Positions 25,299-34,809 of a stretch of DNA of 64,000 nucleotides are shown in pieces; position 1 is the first letter of the stretch, and each line of letters starts with the position of its first letter. Location of the stretch: contig JAJJOY010000001.1 in assembly GCA_021029595.1 (NCBI GenBank), positions 124,001 through 188,000 on the forward strand. The letters are read 5' to 3'. This DNA comes from Hominenteromicrobium mulieris (GTDB lineage Bacteria > Bacillota > Clostridia > Oscillospirales > Acutalibacteraceae). The notes beneath the pieces are model-generated. The model did no database searches. It saw nothing but the letters and a program-made list of their open reading frames with translations, and was not told the DNA's origin. The position numbers were made by a program, and so were the translations under genes.

Positions 25299-27689
25299 AT
25301 GGATAAATCGGAAATTCTTGCACTGCGCCGTGCGGTGCTGGAAAAAGACTTTGCACGCATGAATGACCGCCAAAAGCAGGCCGTGTTCACCGTAAACGGC
25401 CCGCTGCTCATTTTAGCGGGCGCAGGCAGCGGAAAAACAACGGTGCTCATCAACCGCATCGCGAATATCCTACGCTACGGCGACGCGTACAACAGCACCT
25501 ATCTGCATGACGATCTCGATGAAAATGATATTGCCGCGTGCAAAGCTTATATTGAAAACGGCACGCCGCTCACAACGGAAACACAGGAGCATTTGAGTGT
25601 TTCTGCCTGCGCGCCGTGGCGCATCATGGCTATTACCTTTACAAATAAGGCTGCAGGCGAGCTGAAAGACCGCCTGTGTGCCATGCTGGGCGAGACCGCC
25701 AACGACATTTGGGCATCGACGTTCCACTCCACCTGCGCGCGTATTTTGCGCCGTGACGGCGAGCGCATCGGGTATTCCTCGCACTTTACGGTGTACGATA
25801 CCGACGACCAGCGCCGCTTGATGAAAAACATCTTAAAAGAGCTCGATATTTCGGAAAAAAACATCACGCCAAAATCGATTTTGAACGAGATTTCCCGGGC
25901 AAAGGATTCTTTAATCTCGCCTGCTGAGTACGCCCTCACGGTCGGCGACGATTTCAGATTAAAGATTATCTCCCGCGCGTATACAACGTACCAAAAGCGT
26001 TTGGAAGACGCCGATGCTATGGACTTTGACGACCTCATCAACAAAATAGTGGAGCTCTTCAAAAAGTGCCCGGACGTTCTGGAATACTACCAGAACCGTT
26101 TCCGCTACCTAATGGTTGACGAGTATCAGGACACAAACCATGCGCAGTACACATTTGTGCGCATGCTGGCCGAAAAAAGCGGTAACCTCTGCGTGGTCGG
26201 CGACGACGACCAGAGCATCTACAAATTCCGCGGTGCGACGATCGAAAACATTCTAAGCTTTGAAAATACGTTTCAGAATGCGACGGTCATTCGTTTGGAG
26301 CAGAATTATCGCTCGACGCAGAACATTTTGGACGCTGCGAACGCCGTCATTGAGCATAACACCGAGCGAAAAGGCAAAACGCTGTGGACGCAGAACGGCA
26401 CCGGCGCCATGATCCACCTGCACACGGCGGAAAACGAAACGGACGAAGCCGAGCGTATCACGAAGATCATCTTAGACGGCGTTGCTGCGGGGCGGAAATT
26501 CTCCGATTACGCTGTTTTGTACCGCATGAACTCACAGTCGCTGACATTTGAACGCAATTTTGCAAAATCCGGCGTACCGCATAGAATTATAGGCGGCACG
26601 CGCTTCTACGAGCGCCGTGAGATCCGCGAGATGATCGCATATTTGAGCGTTATCAACAATCCGAGTGATGAAATGCGCCTGCGCCGCATCATCAACACGC
26701 CGAAGCGCAGCATTGGCGACCGCTCGGTCGAAGTCGCGGCGCAGATCGGTCAGCAGACGGGTGAGACACTGTTTGAGGTCGTCTCGCACGCGAAAGATTA
26801 TCCCGCACTGTCCCGTGCCGCAAACAAAATGACGCTTTTCGCCGCACAGATGCAGGGACTCATCGAGCTCAACAACGACGAAGAAGTCACGCTCGGCGAG
26901 CTTTATGACGAGCTTGTGGAGCGCATCGATTACCTGAATTTTCTTAAGACCGACGACCCGGAATCCGCAGAAGACCGCGCCGCGAACGTGCAGGAGCTTG
27001 CTTCCAACCTGCGCCGTTTTGAGGAGGAGAACCCCGAAGGCACGCTTTCGGATTTTCTCGAAGAAGTTTCGCTCATCACGGACATCGATAATTACGATAA
27101 TAACGCCGATTCCGTCGTGCTCATGACGGTGCACTCCGCAAAAGGTCTCGAATTCCCGGTGGTGTTCCTGCCGGGCATGGAGGAAAACATTTTCCCGGGC
27201 ATGGCGAGCGTATATGTACCGTCCGAAGTGGAGGAGGAACGCCGTTTGGCGTATGTTGCCATCACGCGTGCAAAAGAGGAGCTGTACATTTTCCACGCAG
27301 AATCCCGCATGATCTTCGGCATGACGAACCGCAACCGCGTTTCGCGCTTTGTGGAAGAAATCCCGGAGACGCTCGTCGAGCACACCCGCTCCCGCGATTA
27401 CAGCGCGCGCCCGGTCTCTATGCCGAGCTTCGGCGGCGCGAAGCCGTTCGGGGAAGCACCGAAAACAAAATCCGTTGCGGAAGCCGGTGGATTCACGCCG
27501 AAGCCGCGCGTAAAGCCCGCGCCTGCCGGTACATACCGCGTAGGCGATACTGTCCTGCACAAGGCGTTCGGCACGGGTCTCATCGTTTCCGCCACGCCGA
27601 TGGCGAACGATACGCTACTCGAAGTCGCGTTTGATAAAGTCGGCACCAAAAAGCTGTTTGCAAACTTCGCAAGACTGACAAAAGTATAA
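25299..27689 (+). CDS. pcrA: UvrD/PcrA-type DNA helicase
   Basis: A 796-aa superfamily 1A helicase (3'-5') acting in DNA repair and replication-fork clearance. Motifs in order: Q-motif region MNDRQKQAVF, Walker A GAGSGKTT, Ia TFTNKAAGEL, Walker B MVDEYQDTN, motif III GDDDQSIYKFRGA, motif IV QNYRST, motif V TVHSAKGLEFPVVFLPGMEE, motif VI YVAITRAKEEL. The C-terminal 60 residues (VGDTVLHKAFGTGLIVS...) are the Tudor-like tail typical of Firmicute PcrA, which binds RNA polymerase. Length fits the family. Confidence 0.96.
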   Translation: MDKSEILALRRAVLEKDFARMNDRQKQAVFTVNGPLLILAGAGSGKTTVLINRIANILRYGDAYNSTYLHDDLDENDIAACKAYIENGTPLTTETQEHLSVSACAPWRIMAITFTNKAAGELKDRLCAMLGETANDIWASTFHSTCARILRRDGERIGYSSHFTVYDTDDQRRLMKNILKELDISEKNITPKSILNEISRAKDSLISPAEYALTVGDDFRLKIISRAYTTYQKRLEDADAMDFDDLINKIVELFKKCPDVLEYYQNRFRYLMVDEYQDTNHAQYTFVRMLAEKSGNLCVVGDDDQSIYKFRGATIENILSFENTFQNATVIRLEQNYRSTQNILDAANAVIEHNTERKGKTLWTQNGTGAMIHLHTAENETDEAERITKIILDGVAAGRKFSDYAVLYRMNSQSLTFERNFAKSGVPHRIIGGTRFYERREIREMIAYLSVINNPSDEMRLRRIINTPKRSIGDRSVEVAAQIGQQTGETLFEVVSHAKDYPALSRAANKMTLFAAQMQGLIELNNDEEVTLGELYDELVERIDYLNFLKTDDPESAEDRAANVQELASNLRRFEEENPEGTLSDFLEEVSLITDIDNYDNNADSVVLMTVHSAKGLEFPVVFLPGMEENIFPGMASVYVPSEVEEERRLAYVAITRAKEELYIFHAESRMIFGMTNRNRVSRFVEEIPETLVEHTRSRDYSARPVSMPSFGGAKPFGEAPKTKSVAEAGGFTPKPRVKPAPAGTYRVGDTVLHKAFGTGLIVSATPMANDTLLEVAFDKVGTKKLFANFARLTKV

Positions 27690-27695
27690 AAAGAG

Positions 27696-27730
27696 TAAGC
27701 CGTGCACCTGTTTTCAAAGTGCACGGCTTA
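27696..27730. terminator. bidirectional terminator
   Basis: A perfect 12-bp stem TAAGCCGTGCAC/GTGCACGGCTTA (27696-27707 with 27719-27730) between convergent genes. Leftward it is followed by CTCTTTTTATAC. Confidence 0.85.
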
Positions 27731-27748
27731 TATTATTCAAATGCGGTT

Positions 27749-28552
27749 CTAATTTTGTCTGCCGCAGCCACAGCCGCAGTCGCTCGCTTTCGGCGGGAAA
27801 AATTCGTCGGTCGGGAAATCAATCTTGCGGAACAGCTCGCAGGGGTTGTCGCCGGAGGTGACGCATTCCTTATCCGGAATGCAGAAATCAAACGCGGGAA
27901 TGAGCATCTGCACATTCCGCACAATCTGCACGATGGTAAACAGGCCGATCGTCACGTATACGGTGTTTTTCTGCTCTACCGTTTCAAACGCGCCGCCGTA
28001 ACGGTTTGCAATGCAGTCCGGGATCACGCAGCAGGGCTCGCAGCCGCAGCGGCAGTGCTCGCAAAGCTTTGCGGAAAGCGCTACCGGCTGCGCGACCTGC
28101 ACAGTCGCCTTGGGTAAGACCTTATTGCCCTGTAAATCGGCTTCGTCACGGCAGCTCTCGCTTGTAAACATCTTCACGTTGCCCTCACTGCCGTAGAGAA
28201 TGACCTTCTTATTGAAAATTGAAATACCGCTCACGCGTTCGCAGCCCACTGTCGCGCCGCCGTACAGCTCCAAAGATACGTCAAAGAAAAACGTGAGATC
28301 AATGGAGTAATACCCGCGGTTAAAGGGGATCGGCTGCATATCAATGTACACAGAGATTACATCAACGTCCCGCACCCGCACATTAGCGGAAGCGTCCACA
28401 ACGGGCTGCACCGAGGCGGGAAACAGCACACGTAAATCCTCTAAGCAGTCTTTATCTGAACAGGAATCGTAAATGCGCATGGCATCTATGCAGACGGCTT
28501 CTTTTAACGCTGCGCCGTTTTCGCAATCGGGTGTCCGCTCATTTTCAGCCAT
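27749..28552 (-). CDS. Cys-rich conserved hypothetical protein
   Basis: A 267-aa protein without signal peptide or membrane helix, containing CDHCRCGCEPCC-like clusters near residue 165 (KLCEHCRCGCEPCC) and a CGCGCGRQN C-terminus. Alternating strands (VISVYIDMQPIPFNRGYYSI, DLTFFFDVSLELYGG) suggest a beta-rich domain. ATG 28552 is used because AGGAGG lies about 9 nt upstream; the longer frame has no ribosome site. Cys-rich proteins of this sort occur in spore formers and may be coat-like, but this is only a guess. Confidence 0.7.
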   Translation of the reverse strand: MAENERTPDCENGAALKEAVCIDAMRIYDSCSDKDCLEDLRVLFPASVQPVVDASANVRVRDVDVISVYIDMQPIPFNRGYYSIDLTFFFDVSLELYGGATVGCERVSGISIFNKKVILYGSEGNVKMFTSESCRDEADLQGNKVLPKATVQVAQPVALSAKLCEHCRCGCEPCCVIPDCIANRYGGAFETVEQKNTVYVTIGLFTIVQIVRNVQMLIPAFDFCIPDKECVTSGDNPCELFRKIDFPTDEFFPPKASDCGCGCGRQN

Positions 28553-28662
28553 ATTTGTAAACCTCCTTTGTGGTTTCTCAATGCCATTGTACGAAAAAGG
28601 GCGGGTATTGTGCCTGTCCCGCCGCTTTGCTCGGTTTTTTCGCATTGTAAGAAATTTTTCGG

Positions 28663-28691
28663 TTGTATATTTCGCCGCAGTTTGCTATAAT
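28663..28691 (+). promoter_or_regulatory. promoter of the tmk-MltG operon
   Basis: TTGTAT (28663-28668), 17-bp spacer, TATAAT (28686-28691). Confidence 0.75.
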
Positions 28692-28761
28692 GAATAGGAA
28701 TGTACCGCGCTGCGGTGCAAAAAGTCGGCAAAGGCCGGCAAATTTACGCAGAAAGCAGTAA

Positions 28762-29427
28762 ATGAAACTTATGGCATTGATTGTAATTGAAGGTCTGGAC
28801 GGCAGCGGCAAAGGCACGCAGGCAAAGCTTTTGTATGATTACGCCTTATCGCGCGGCCGCGCACGGCAGGTAACGTTCCCGGATTATGACTCTCCGTCTT
28901 CGTCGCTTGTAAAAATGTATCTGAAAGGCGATTTCGGAAAAGAGGCGGGAGACGTGAACGCCTACGCCGCAAGCGCATTTTACGCCGTGGATCGCTTTGC
29001 AAGCTACCGCATGAAGTGGAAAGACGATTATGCAAGCGGTGTGCCGATCATCTCCGACCGCTACGTGACGTCCAACATTGTATATCAATTAAGTAAGCTG
29101 CCGAAAACGGAGTGGAAAGCGTTCGTTTCGTGGCTTGAAGACCTGGAATATGAAAAATTCGGGCTGCCGAGGCCGGATCGTGTGATTTATCTGGATGTGC
29201 CGCCGAAAATTTCCCAAAGGCTGCTCACAGAGCGCTACGCAGGCGACACCACCAAAAAAGACATTCACGAAAGCGACATACATTATCTGCTACATTGCAG
29301 GGACTGTGCACTGTACGCCGCAGAGCATTTAAACTGGACCGTATTAAACTGCGCCGAGGGCGACACCTTGCGCAGCATTGAAGATATTCATCACGAGATC
29401 AAGGAAAAGCTGGAGGATTTATTATGA
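28762..29427 (+). CDS. tmk: thymidylate kinase
   Basis: A 221-aa P-loop kinase that phosphorylates dTMP to dTDP in the cytoplasm. Walker A is EGLDGSGKGTQ (residues about 9-19), the DR(Y/F) motif is ISDRYVTSNI, and a lid region lies around RYAGDTTKKDIHE. The lid segment differs from the Escherichia type. It starts a tightly packed run: overlap of 4 nt with the DJ-1 gene, then a 1-nt overlap to the cyclo-ligase. Confidence 0.9.
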   Translation: MKLMALIVIEGLDGSGKGTQAKLLYDYALSRGRARQVTFPDYDSPSSSLVKMYLKGDFGKEAGDVNAYAASAFYAVDRFASYRMKWKDDYASGVPIISDRYVTSNIVYQLSKLPKTEWKAFVSWLEDLEYEKFGLPRPDRVIYLDVPPKISQRLLTERYAGDTTKKDIHESDIHYLLHCRDCALYAAEHLNWTVLNCAEGDTLRSIEDIHHEIKEKLEDLL

Positions 29428-29966
29428 TCTATGTATTTCTTGCAAACGGATTTGAAGAGATTGAAGCGCTCGCGCCCGTGGATATTCTGCGCCGCGCAGA
29501 GCTTGAAGTAAAGATCGTCGGCGTCGGCGGCAAAACAATCACCGGCTCCCACGGCATCACCGTAACAGCTGACATCGAAGAAAAAGACGTTACAACGGAC
29601 GATATGGAGCTGATGATCCTGCCCGGCGGCATGCCCGGCACACTGAACCTCGAAAAATCGCCGATCGTCACAACCTGCGCGGAATACTGCGCAAAGAACG
29701 ACATTTACCTTGCGGCAATCTGCGCTGCACCGAGCGTTCTCGGCCATCTCGGCCTCCTGAACGGTAAGGAAGCCATCTGCTTCCCGGGCTTTGAAGGCGA
29801 ATTAAAGGGCGCCACAATCTCCGAAAAGCCGGTCTGCGTAGACGGCAAGATCGTCACGGCAAAAGGCATGGGCGTTGCCGTGCAGTTTGGCTTGACGCTT
29901 GCTGGTCTCATGGTCGGCAAGGACGTTGAAAAGAAGATCCACGACGGCATTCAGTGCACGGATTGA
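29424..29966 (+). CDS. DJ-1/PfpI family protein
   Basis: A 180-aa protein of the DJ-1 type (IYVFLANGFEEIEALAPVDI; LMILPGGMPGTLNLEKSPIV; AAICAAPSVLGHLGLL). The nucleophile elbow Cys is in AAICAAP, and Glu in FEEIE completes the site. Family members act as glyoxalase-like or protein-repair enzymes. It overlaps both neighbours and is part of the tmk operon. Confidence 0.93.
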   Translation: MIYVFLANGFEEIEALAPVDILRRAELEVKIVGVGGKTITGSHGITVTADIEEKDVTTDDMELMILPGGMPGTLNLEKSPIVTTCAEYCAKNDIYLAAICAAPSVLGHLGLLNGKEAICFPGFEGELKGATISEKPVCVDGKIVTAKGMGVAVQFGLTLAGLMVGKDVEKKIHDGIQCTD

Positions 29967-30547
29967 TGACCGATACAACCGAAAAAAACGCACTGCGCCG
30001 AAAAATGTGTGCGGCACGCAAAGCCTGCACGGATCGTGCTACACGGGATAACTGCCTTTTGCAGCGGCTCATGGCACTTTCGGTGTACCAAAAGGCATCG
30101 TGCGTTTTGAGCTACGTAAGCTTCGGCACGGAAGCGGATACGCTCAGAATTCTCGATCGTGTACTTGCAGACGGCAAAGCGCTTTACGTACCGAAATGCG
30201 TACCAAACACGAACCGCATGGTGTTTTACCGCATCTCGGCTTTACGCGATCTTTCGCCGGGCGCTTACGGCATTTTGGAGCCGAAAGAAGCAGAGGTTTA
30301 TCAAGATGAAGCAAGTGCGCTGTGCCTTGTGCCGGGACTGGCGTTTTCAGCGAACGGCGCACGGCTCGGGTACGGCAAAGGGTACTACGATACGTTTTTT
30401 GCGCAGCACCCGGTTTTAAAGCTCGGTCTATGCTACGATTTTCAGCTCGTGCCGCAAGTGCCGACGCAGCCGCACGATGTGCGCATGGACGGTATTTTGA
30501 CCGACAAGCGGCTCGTTTTGACGGCAGATGAAGAAAGGATGGAATGA
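29966..30547 (+). CDS. 5-formyltetrahydrofolate cyclo-ligase
   Basis: A 193-aa enzyme that converts 5-formyl-THF to 5,10-methenyl-THF with ATP. Motifs: LRRKMCAARKAC near the N-terminus, SYVSFGTEADT, KALYVPKC, and the C-terminal signature PGLAFSANGARLGYGKGYYD. The start ATG overlaps the DJ-1 stop (TGATGA). Confidence 0.93.
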   Translation: MTDTTEKNALRRKMCAARKACTDRATRDNCLLQRLMALSVYQKASCVLSYVSFGTEADTLRILDRVLADGKALYVPKCVPNTNRMVFYRISALRDLSPGAYGILEPKEAEVYQDEASALCLVPGLAFSANGARLGYGKGYYDTFFAQHPVLKLGLCYDFQLVPQVPTQPHDVRMDGILTDKRLVLTADEERME

Positions 30548-30551
30548 AAAT

Positions 30552-31850
30552 ATGAGTGATAACGGCAGGCGCTATGCCCCGAAGGACGCGACACCGCGCA
30601 GCCAGAATTCGCGCGAATTCAAGCTGAATCTTTCCGAAGATCAGCTCAATCACACAGACGAACTGGAGGACTTGCAGGGCTATGCTGGCAGCCGCGCACC
30701 ACAGCGTGTGGAAGAAAGCTCTGCCGGTGCACGCTCCGCCCGCGCGGAACGCAATCAGAAAAAGGAAGCGAAGGAGCACAAGAAAAGAAACCGTGTAAAG
30801 GCCAGAAAAAACAAGCGCATTTTCGCGTTCACGTGGCTTGCCATGGTTATTCTGGTCTCTCTGACCCTTGCTTCGTACCTGATTGGCGGCTCCAACGATT
30901 TTCTTGGTGTAGACCGCATGGATTCCGAAGTGGAGGTCACGATTCCCGAAAACGTGACGCAGGAGCAGCTGACAGACATTCTTTACAAGAGCCACGCGAT
31001 CGATAAACCGGAGTTTTTCTCCCTTTTCTGCAAATTCACCACGGAAATGGAGTATTTTGAACCCGGCACGTATACGATCAAAACAAACTACGATTATAAG
31101 CAGCTTGTCAATACCTTACAGTCCGGTCCGGATCTCGGCGAAGAGATCACCGTCATGTTCCGTGAGGGCATCACGGTGCAGCAGCTTGCCGCTTTGCTGG
31201 AAGAAAACGGCCTGCACACTGCAGACGAGATCCTTGAAGCTTGCAACTCTTCGAATTACGACAGCTACTCGGATGTTGCAGCCATCACGAACACAAGTGA
31301 CCGCTACTATAAGCTCGAGGGCTATCTGTTCCCGGATACGTACCAGTTCTTTGAAAACGATACGGTAGAATCGATCCTTGACCGCTTCCTCAATAACTTT
31401 GAAAATAAGCTCACCGACGAAATGCGCGATGACATTGCGAAATCCGGCTATACCACGGATCAGATCATCACGCTCGCTTCCATCATTCAGGCAGAAGCCG
31501 CAAATACGGACGACATGTATATGATCTCCGCTATTTTGCGCAACCGACTGGAAAACGGCGCGGAGCATGACATCCACACGCTGGACTGCGACTCCACAGT
31601 TTATTATCCGTACAAAACCGCGAATGACGCGCCGGAGGGCTTCGTAAGCTCGTACTCCACGTATGACAACAGCGGCCTGCCGGCAGGCCCGATTTGCAAC
31701 CCGGGTCTCGAAGCTATTAAGGCGGCAATCTATCCGTCCGAAGAGGGCAGCGAGTATTACTTCTTCTGCCATGACAGTGACGGCACCCCGTACTATGCTT
31801 CCACAATGGACGAGCATTTGATGAACATGGCGGAAGCCGGTCTGCTGTAA
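30552..31850 (+). CDS. mltG: endolytic murein transglycosylase MltG
   Basis: A 432-aa membrane-anchored enzyme that cuts nascent glycan strands. It has a charged cytoplasmic N-terminus (about 1-95), one transmembrane helix (about 97-118), a LysM-like region, and the YceG domain: EGYLFPDTYQF, ASIIQAEAANTDDMYMISAI with the catalytic Glu in QAEA, RNRLENG, and the end motif YDNSGLPAGPICNPGLEAIK. ATG 30552 has GGA-type sites upstream. Last gene of the tmk run. Confidence 0.95.
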   Translation: MSDNGRRYAPKDATPRSQNSREFKLNLSEDQLNHTDELEDLQGYAGSRAPQRVEESSAGARSARAERNQKKEAKEHKKRNRVKARKNKRIFAFTWLAMVILVSLTLASYLIGGSNDFLGVDRMDSEVEVTIPENVTQEQLTDILYKSHAIDKPEFFSLFCKFTTEMEYFEPGTYTIKTNYDYKQLVNTLQSGPDLGEEITVMFREGITVQQLAALLEENGLHTADEILEACNSSNYDSYSDVAAITNTSDRYYKLEGYLFPDTYQFFENDTVESILDRFLNNFENKLTDEMRDDIAKSGYTTDQIITLASIIQAEAANTDDMYMISAILRNRLENGAEHDIHTLDCDSTVYYPYKTANDAPEGFVSSYSTYDNSGLPAGPICNPGLEAIKAAIYPSEEGSEYYFFCHDSDGTPYYASTMDEHLMNMAEAGLL

Positions 31851-31882
31851 CCGACACAACATTTACGATAACAAAGCTACCT

Positions 31883-31916
31883 GTGCCTTTCCGGCGAATT
31901 TTGTCCGGGAAGGCAC
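31883..31916 (+). other. hairpin in the U32 peptidase leader
   Basis: A 12-bp stem (31883-31894 with 31905-31916, one wobble) before AAATGCAGTAAAGGA. No T-run follows, so it is an mRNA leader structure or the processed 3' end of the MltG message, not a classical terminator. Confidence 0.5.
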
Positions 31917-31940
31917 AAATGCAGTAAAGGAATGAATTTC

Positions 31941-33161
31941 ATGGAACAAAAACGATATAACGCGCCGGAGCTTCTGGCGCCGGTCGGCGATATGGAGCGC
32001 CTTATTTCTGCCGTGCGCTACGGTGCGGACGCGGTGTATCTTGCCGGTAAATCCTTCGGCATGCGCTCTGCGCCTTCCAATTTTACAAACGAGGAGCTTG
32101 AAGAAGCTGTAAAATACTGCCACGCGCAGGGCGTGAAGGTCTATGTCACCTGTAATATTCTGCCGCATAACGCAGAACTTGCCGCGCTGCCGGCGTTTCT
32201 CGAGTTTTGCCAGGCAATCGGTGTAGACGCGTTCATCATGACCGACCTCGGCGTGATGGCCATGGCAAAAAAATACGCGCCGAATGTCGTGATACACATT
32301 TCCACGCAGGCCGGCGTTGTGAATTATGAGACCGCAAACGCGTTTTATAACATGGGCGCAGAGCGCGTCGTGCTGGCACGCGAGCTCTCGTTTGAAGAAA
32401 TCGCGGAGATCCGCGCGAAAACGCCGAAGGCGCTCGAAATCGAAGCATTTGTGCACGGTGCGATGTGCGTTTCGTTCTCAGGCCGCTGCCTGCTTTCAAA
32501 CTACATGACCGGCAGAGACGCAAATCACGGCGATTGCGCGCAGCCGTGCCGCTGGGATTATTACCTCATCGAGCGCACGCGCCCGGATCAGGTATTCATG
32601 ATCGAACAGGATCAGAAATCGACGTATGTCTTCAATTCCCGCGATATGTGCATGATCGAGCACATTCCGCAGCTCATCGAATGCGGCATTTCGAGCCTCA
32701 AAATTGAGGGCCGCGCAAAGTCCGCGTATTACGTTGCCTGCGTGACGAATGCGTACCGCCACGGCATCGATGCTGTCATGAACGGTGAGCCGCTTCCGCA
32801 GTGGGTCGTGGACGAGACAGAGAAGATCAGCCATCGCGCGTACAGCACCGGGTTTTACAGCGGTCACGAGCCGGGGCAGACCGTAAACAGCGGCGGATAC
32901 ATCCGCGGCTGGGATGTTGCGGCCGTGTGCACCGGCGAAGGAAACGGCATGATGCGCCTTTCACAGCGCAACCGCTTCTTCCGCGGCGAGACTGTCAGCG
33001 TACTGGAGCCGGGCGAAGTGCCGTATGACCTCACACTTAGTGAAATCTACAACGAGGATATGGAGCCAATCGAATCCGCACCGCACGCGACGATGACGGT
33101 CTACCTCAAGACCGACCGAAAAATCAAAGAGGGCGCGTTTCTAAGAGTGAAGCGCGGCTGA
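31941..33161 (+). CDS. U32-family peptidase / tRNA-hydroxylation-type protein
   Basis: A 406-aa protein of the U32 family (PELLAPVGDMERLISAVRYG; AVYLAGKSFGMRS; the signature EAFVHGAMCVSFSGRCLLSN; NHGDCAQPCRWDY). Four conserved Cys may hold an Fe-S cluster; family members include TrhP-like proteins in tRNA uridine hydroxylation. ATG 31941 is preferred because AAAGGA is 9 nt upstream; the ATG at 31932 directly abuts the site. Confidence 0.92.
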   Translation: MEQKRYNAPELLAPVGDMERLISAVRYGADAVYLAGKSFGMRSAPSNFTNEELEEAVKYCHAQGVKVYVTCNILPHNAELAALPAFLEFCQAIGVDAFIMTDLGVMAMAKKYAPNVVIHISTQAGVVNYETANAFYNMGAERVVLARELSFEEIAEIRAKTPKALEIEAFVHGAMCVSFSGRCLLSNYMTGRDANHGDCAQPCRWDYYLIERTRPDQVFMIEQDQKSTYVFNSRDMCMIEHIPQLIECGISSLKIEGRAKSAYYVACVTNAYRHGIDAVMNGEPLPQWVVDETEKISHRAYSTGFYSGHEPGQTVNSGGYIRGWDVAAVCTGEGNGMMRLSQRNRFFRGETVSVLEPGEVPYDLTLSEIYNEDMEPIESAPHATMTVYLKTDRKIKEGAFLRVKRG

Positions 33162-33163
33162 AT

Positions 33164-33210
33164 AACACCTCCGTTTAGGGCTCATACTTTTCCTATACGG
33201 AGGTGTTTTT
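33164..33210 (+). promoter_or_regulatory. hairpin carrying the ribosome site of the PBP gene
   Basis: A perfect 11-bp stem (33164-33174 with 33197-33207) starts 2 nt after the U32 stop codon and runs into TTTT and then the ATG at 33211. The 3' arm contains GGAGGTG (33199-33205), the only ribosome site of the PBP gene. It therefore looks both like a terminator of the upstream gene and like a switch that hides the downstream start. Confidence 0.7.
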
Positions 33211-34809
33211 ATGTCTACACGCAGGATCATCGCAACGTATGCATTTGTGATGTTCTTTCTCGTCATCGCACTGCTCGGCACCGTGACCGCCGCTTTCGGC
33301 GGCACAAGCTATACGGAGGCCGCCGGGCGGCAGAGTTTATATACCTTAACGGCCGCCAAGGCGCGCGGCACGATCTACGACCGCAATTTGCAGCCACTCA
33401 CAAACGCCGAGCGTGTTTATGTCGCTGCGGTAATCCCCTCGCGGGAAACGCTTGCCAAATTAAACCGCGCTGTACCGGAAGAAAAACGCGAAGTCCTGCG
33501 CACGGCGCTTGAAAGTGGAAAGCCGTTTCTGATCGAAGTCACAACACCCGTCAGTGATGACGGCATCCAGACATTTTCCGTCACAAAACGGTATGCAAAC
33601 CCGCAACCGGCGGCGAATCTGCTCGGGTATCTCGACAGCGACTATAACGGCGCGGACGGTGTGGAAAAAAGCTTCGACGCACTGCTTGCGGAAAACCACG
33701 GGGAAATCGACGTTACCTTCGCCATTGATGCGCTCGGCAATGCCATCTCCGGCGAAACAATGCACGTGGAAAACACATACCGCTTTGCGGACGGCGGCGT
33801 GATGCTGACACTGGATAAGCGCATACAGCAATGTGTGGAAAATGCCTGCGCGGAAATCAAAAAAGGCGCCGCCGTCATTTTAGACTGCAAAACCGGCGAA
33901 ATTCTGGCTTCCGCAAGCTTCCCGGCCGTAGACCCGAACGACCTTGCTGCGTGCATGGAAAATGAAGATGCACCGTTTGTAAACCGTGCATTGTGCGCGT
34001 ATACGCCCGGTTCGGTCTTTAAGCTCATCTGCGCCGCCTCGGCGCTCGAATGCGGCATCGATTACAAGGAGGTGTATACCTGCACCGGAAGCATTGTTGT
34101 TGACGGCCTCACGATCACTTGCTACGGCGGCAAAGCACATGGGGAAGTGAATCTCCACACAGCGTTGCGCAGCTCGTGCAACGGGTATTTCATACAGCTC
34201 GTGCAGAAGCTCGGCGCGGAAAAGATTTTAAGTATGGCGGAAAAGCTCGGCTTTGGTACATCTGTTTCGCTTGCAGACAATTTAGAAACGGCCGCAGGCT
34301 CGCTTTCGAACGCGCAAGCCCTTAAAAACGCCCGTGCGCTGGCGCTGTTTTCGTTCGGCCAGGGTGAAACGACTGTCTCGCCGCTGAATTTGGCCGCTGC
34401 CGTAAACGCCATCGCCGCTGACGGCATTTATATGACGCCGCGGCTCGTATACGGCACGGTCGATACAAATTTATCCGTACAGGAAACCGAAGAAAACACC
34501 GGTGAAAAAGTCATGGAGCCGACGACCGCCGCACGCTTACGTGCCTATATGGAAAGCACAGCACGATTCGGTACAGCACGGATCGGCGCGCCGCAAAACT
34601 GTGTTTCCGGCATCAAGACCGGCACGGCGCAGACAGGTGTATATGACGAAAACGGGGAAGAAATCGAGAATTATTGGTATGCAGGCTACATCTGCAATGC
34701 ACAGGAAGAGCCGCTTTATACCCTCGTCGTGTTGGAAGAAACTGCCGGCGAAATGCATGTGCCGCAGGCTTTCCGCAAAATCGGCGAAGCTCTTGTCGAT
34801 TTTAATTGA
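33211..34809 (+). CDS. class B penicillin-binding protein (transpeptidase)
   Basis: A 532-aa membrane-anchored transpeptidase: N-terminal helix (about 5-30), RGTIYDRNLQPL, then the penicillin-binding domain with SxxK in PGSVFKL, SxN in SSCN and KTGTAQT. It lacks the long dimerisation region of full-length FtsI, so it is on the short side, like SpoVD- or MrdA-related enzymes of Clostridia. It cross-links peptidoglycan at the outer membrane face. Its ribosome site is inside a hairpin. Confidence 0.9.
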   Translation: MSTRRIIATYAFVMFFLVIALLGTVTAAFGGTSYTEAAGRQSLYTLTAAKARGTIYDRNLQPLTNAERVYVAAVIPSRETLAKLNRAVPEEKREVLRTALESGKPFLIEVTTPVSDDGIQTFSVTKRYANPQPAANLLGYLDSDYNGADGVEKSFDALLAENHGEIDVTFAIDALGNAISGETMHVENTYRFADGGVMLTLDKRIQQCVENACAEIKKGAAVILDCKTGEILASASFPAVDPNDLAACMENEDAPFVNRALCAYTPGSVFKLICAASALECGIDYKEVYTCTGSIVVDGLTITCYGGKAHGEVNLHTALRSSCNGYFIQLVQKLGAEKILSMAEKLGFGTSVSLADNLETAAGSLSNAQALKNARALALFSFGQGETTVSPLNLAAAVNAIAADGIYMTPRLVYGTVDTNLSVQETEENTGEKVMEPTTAARLRAYMESTARFGTARIGAPQNCVSGIKTGTAQTGVYDENGEEIENYWYAGYICNAQEEPLYTLVVLEETAGEMHVPQAFRKIGEALVDFN

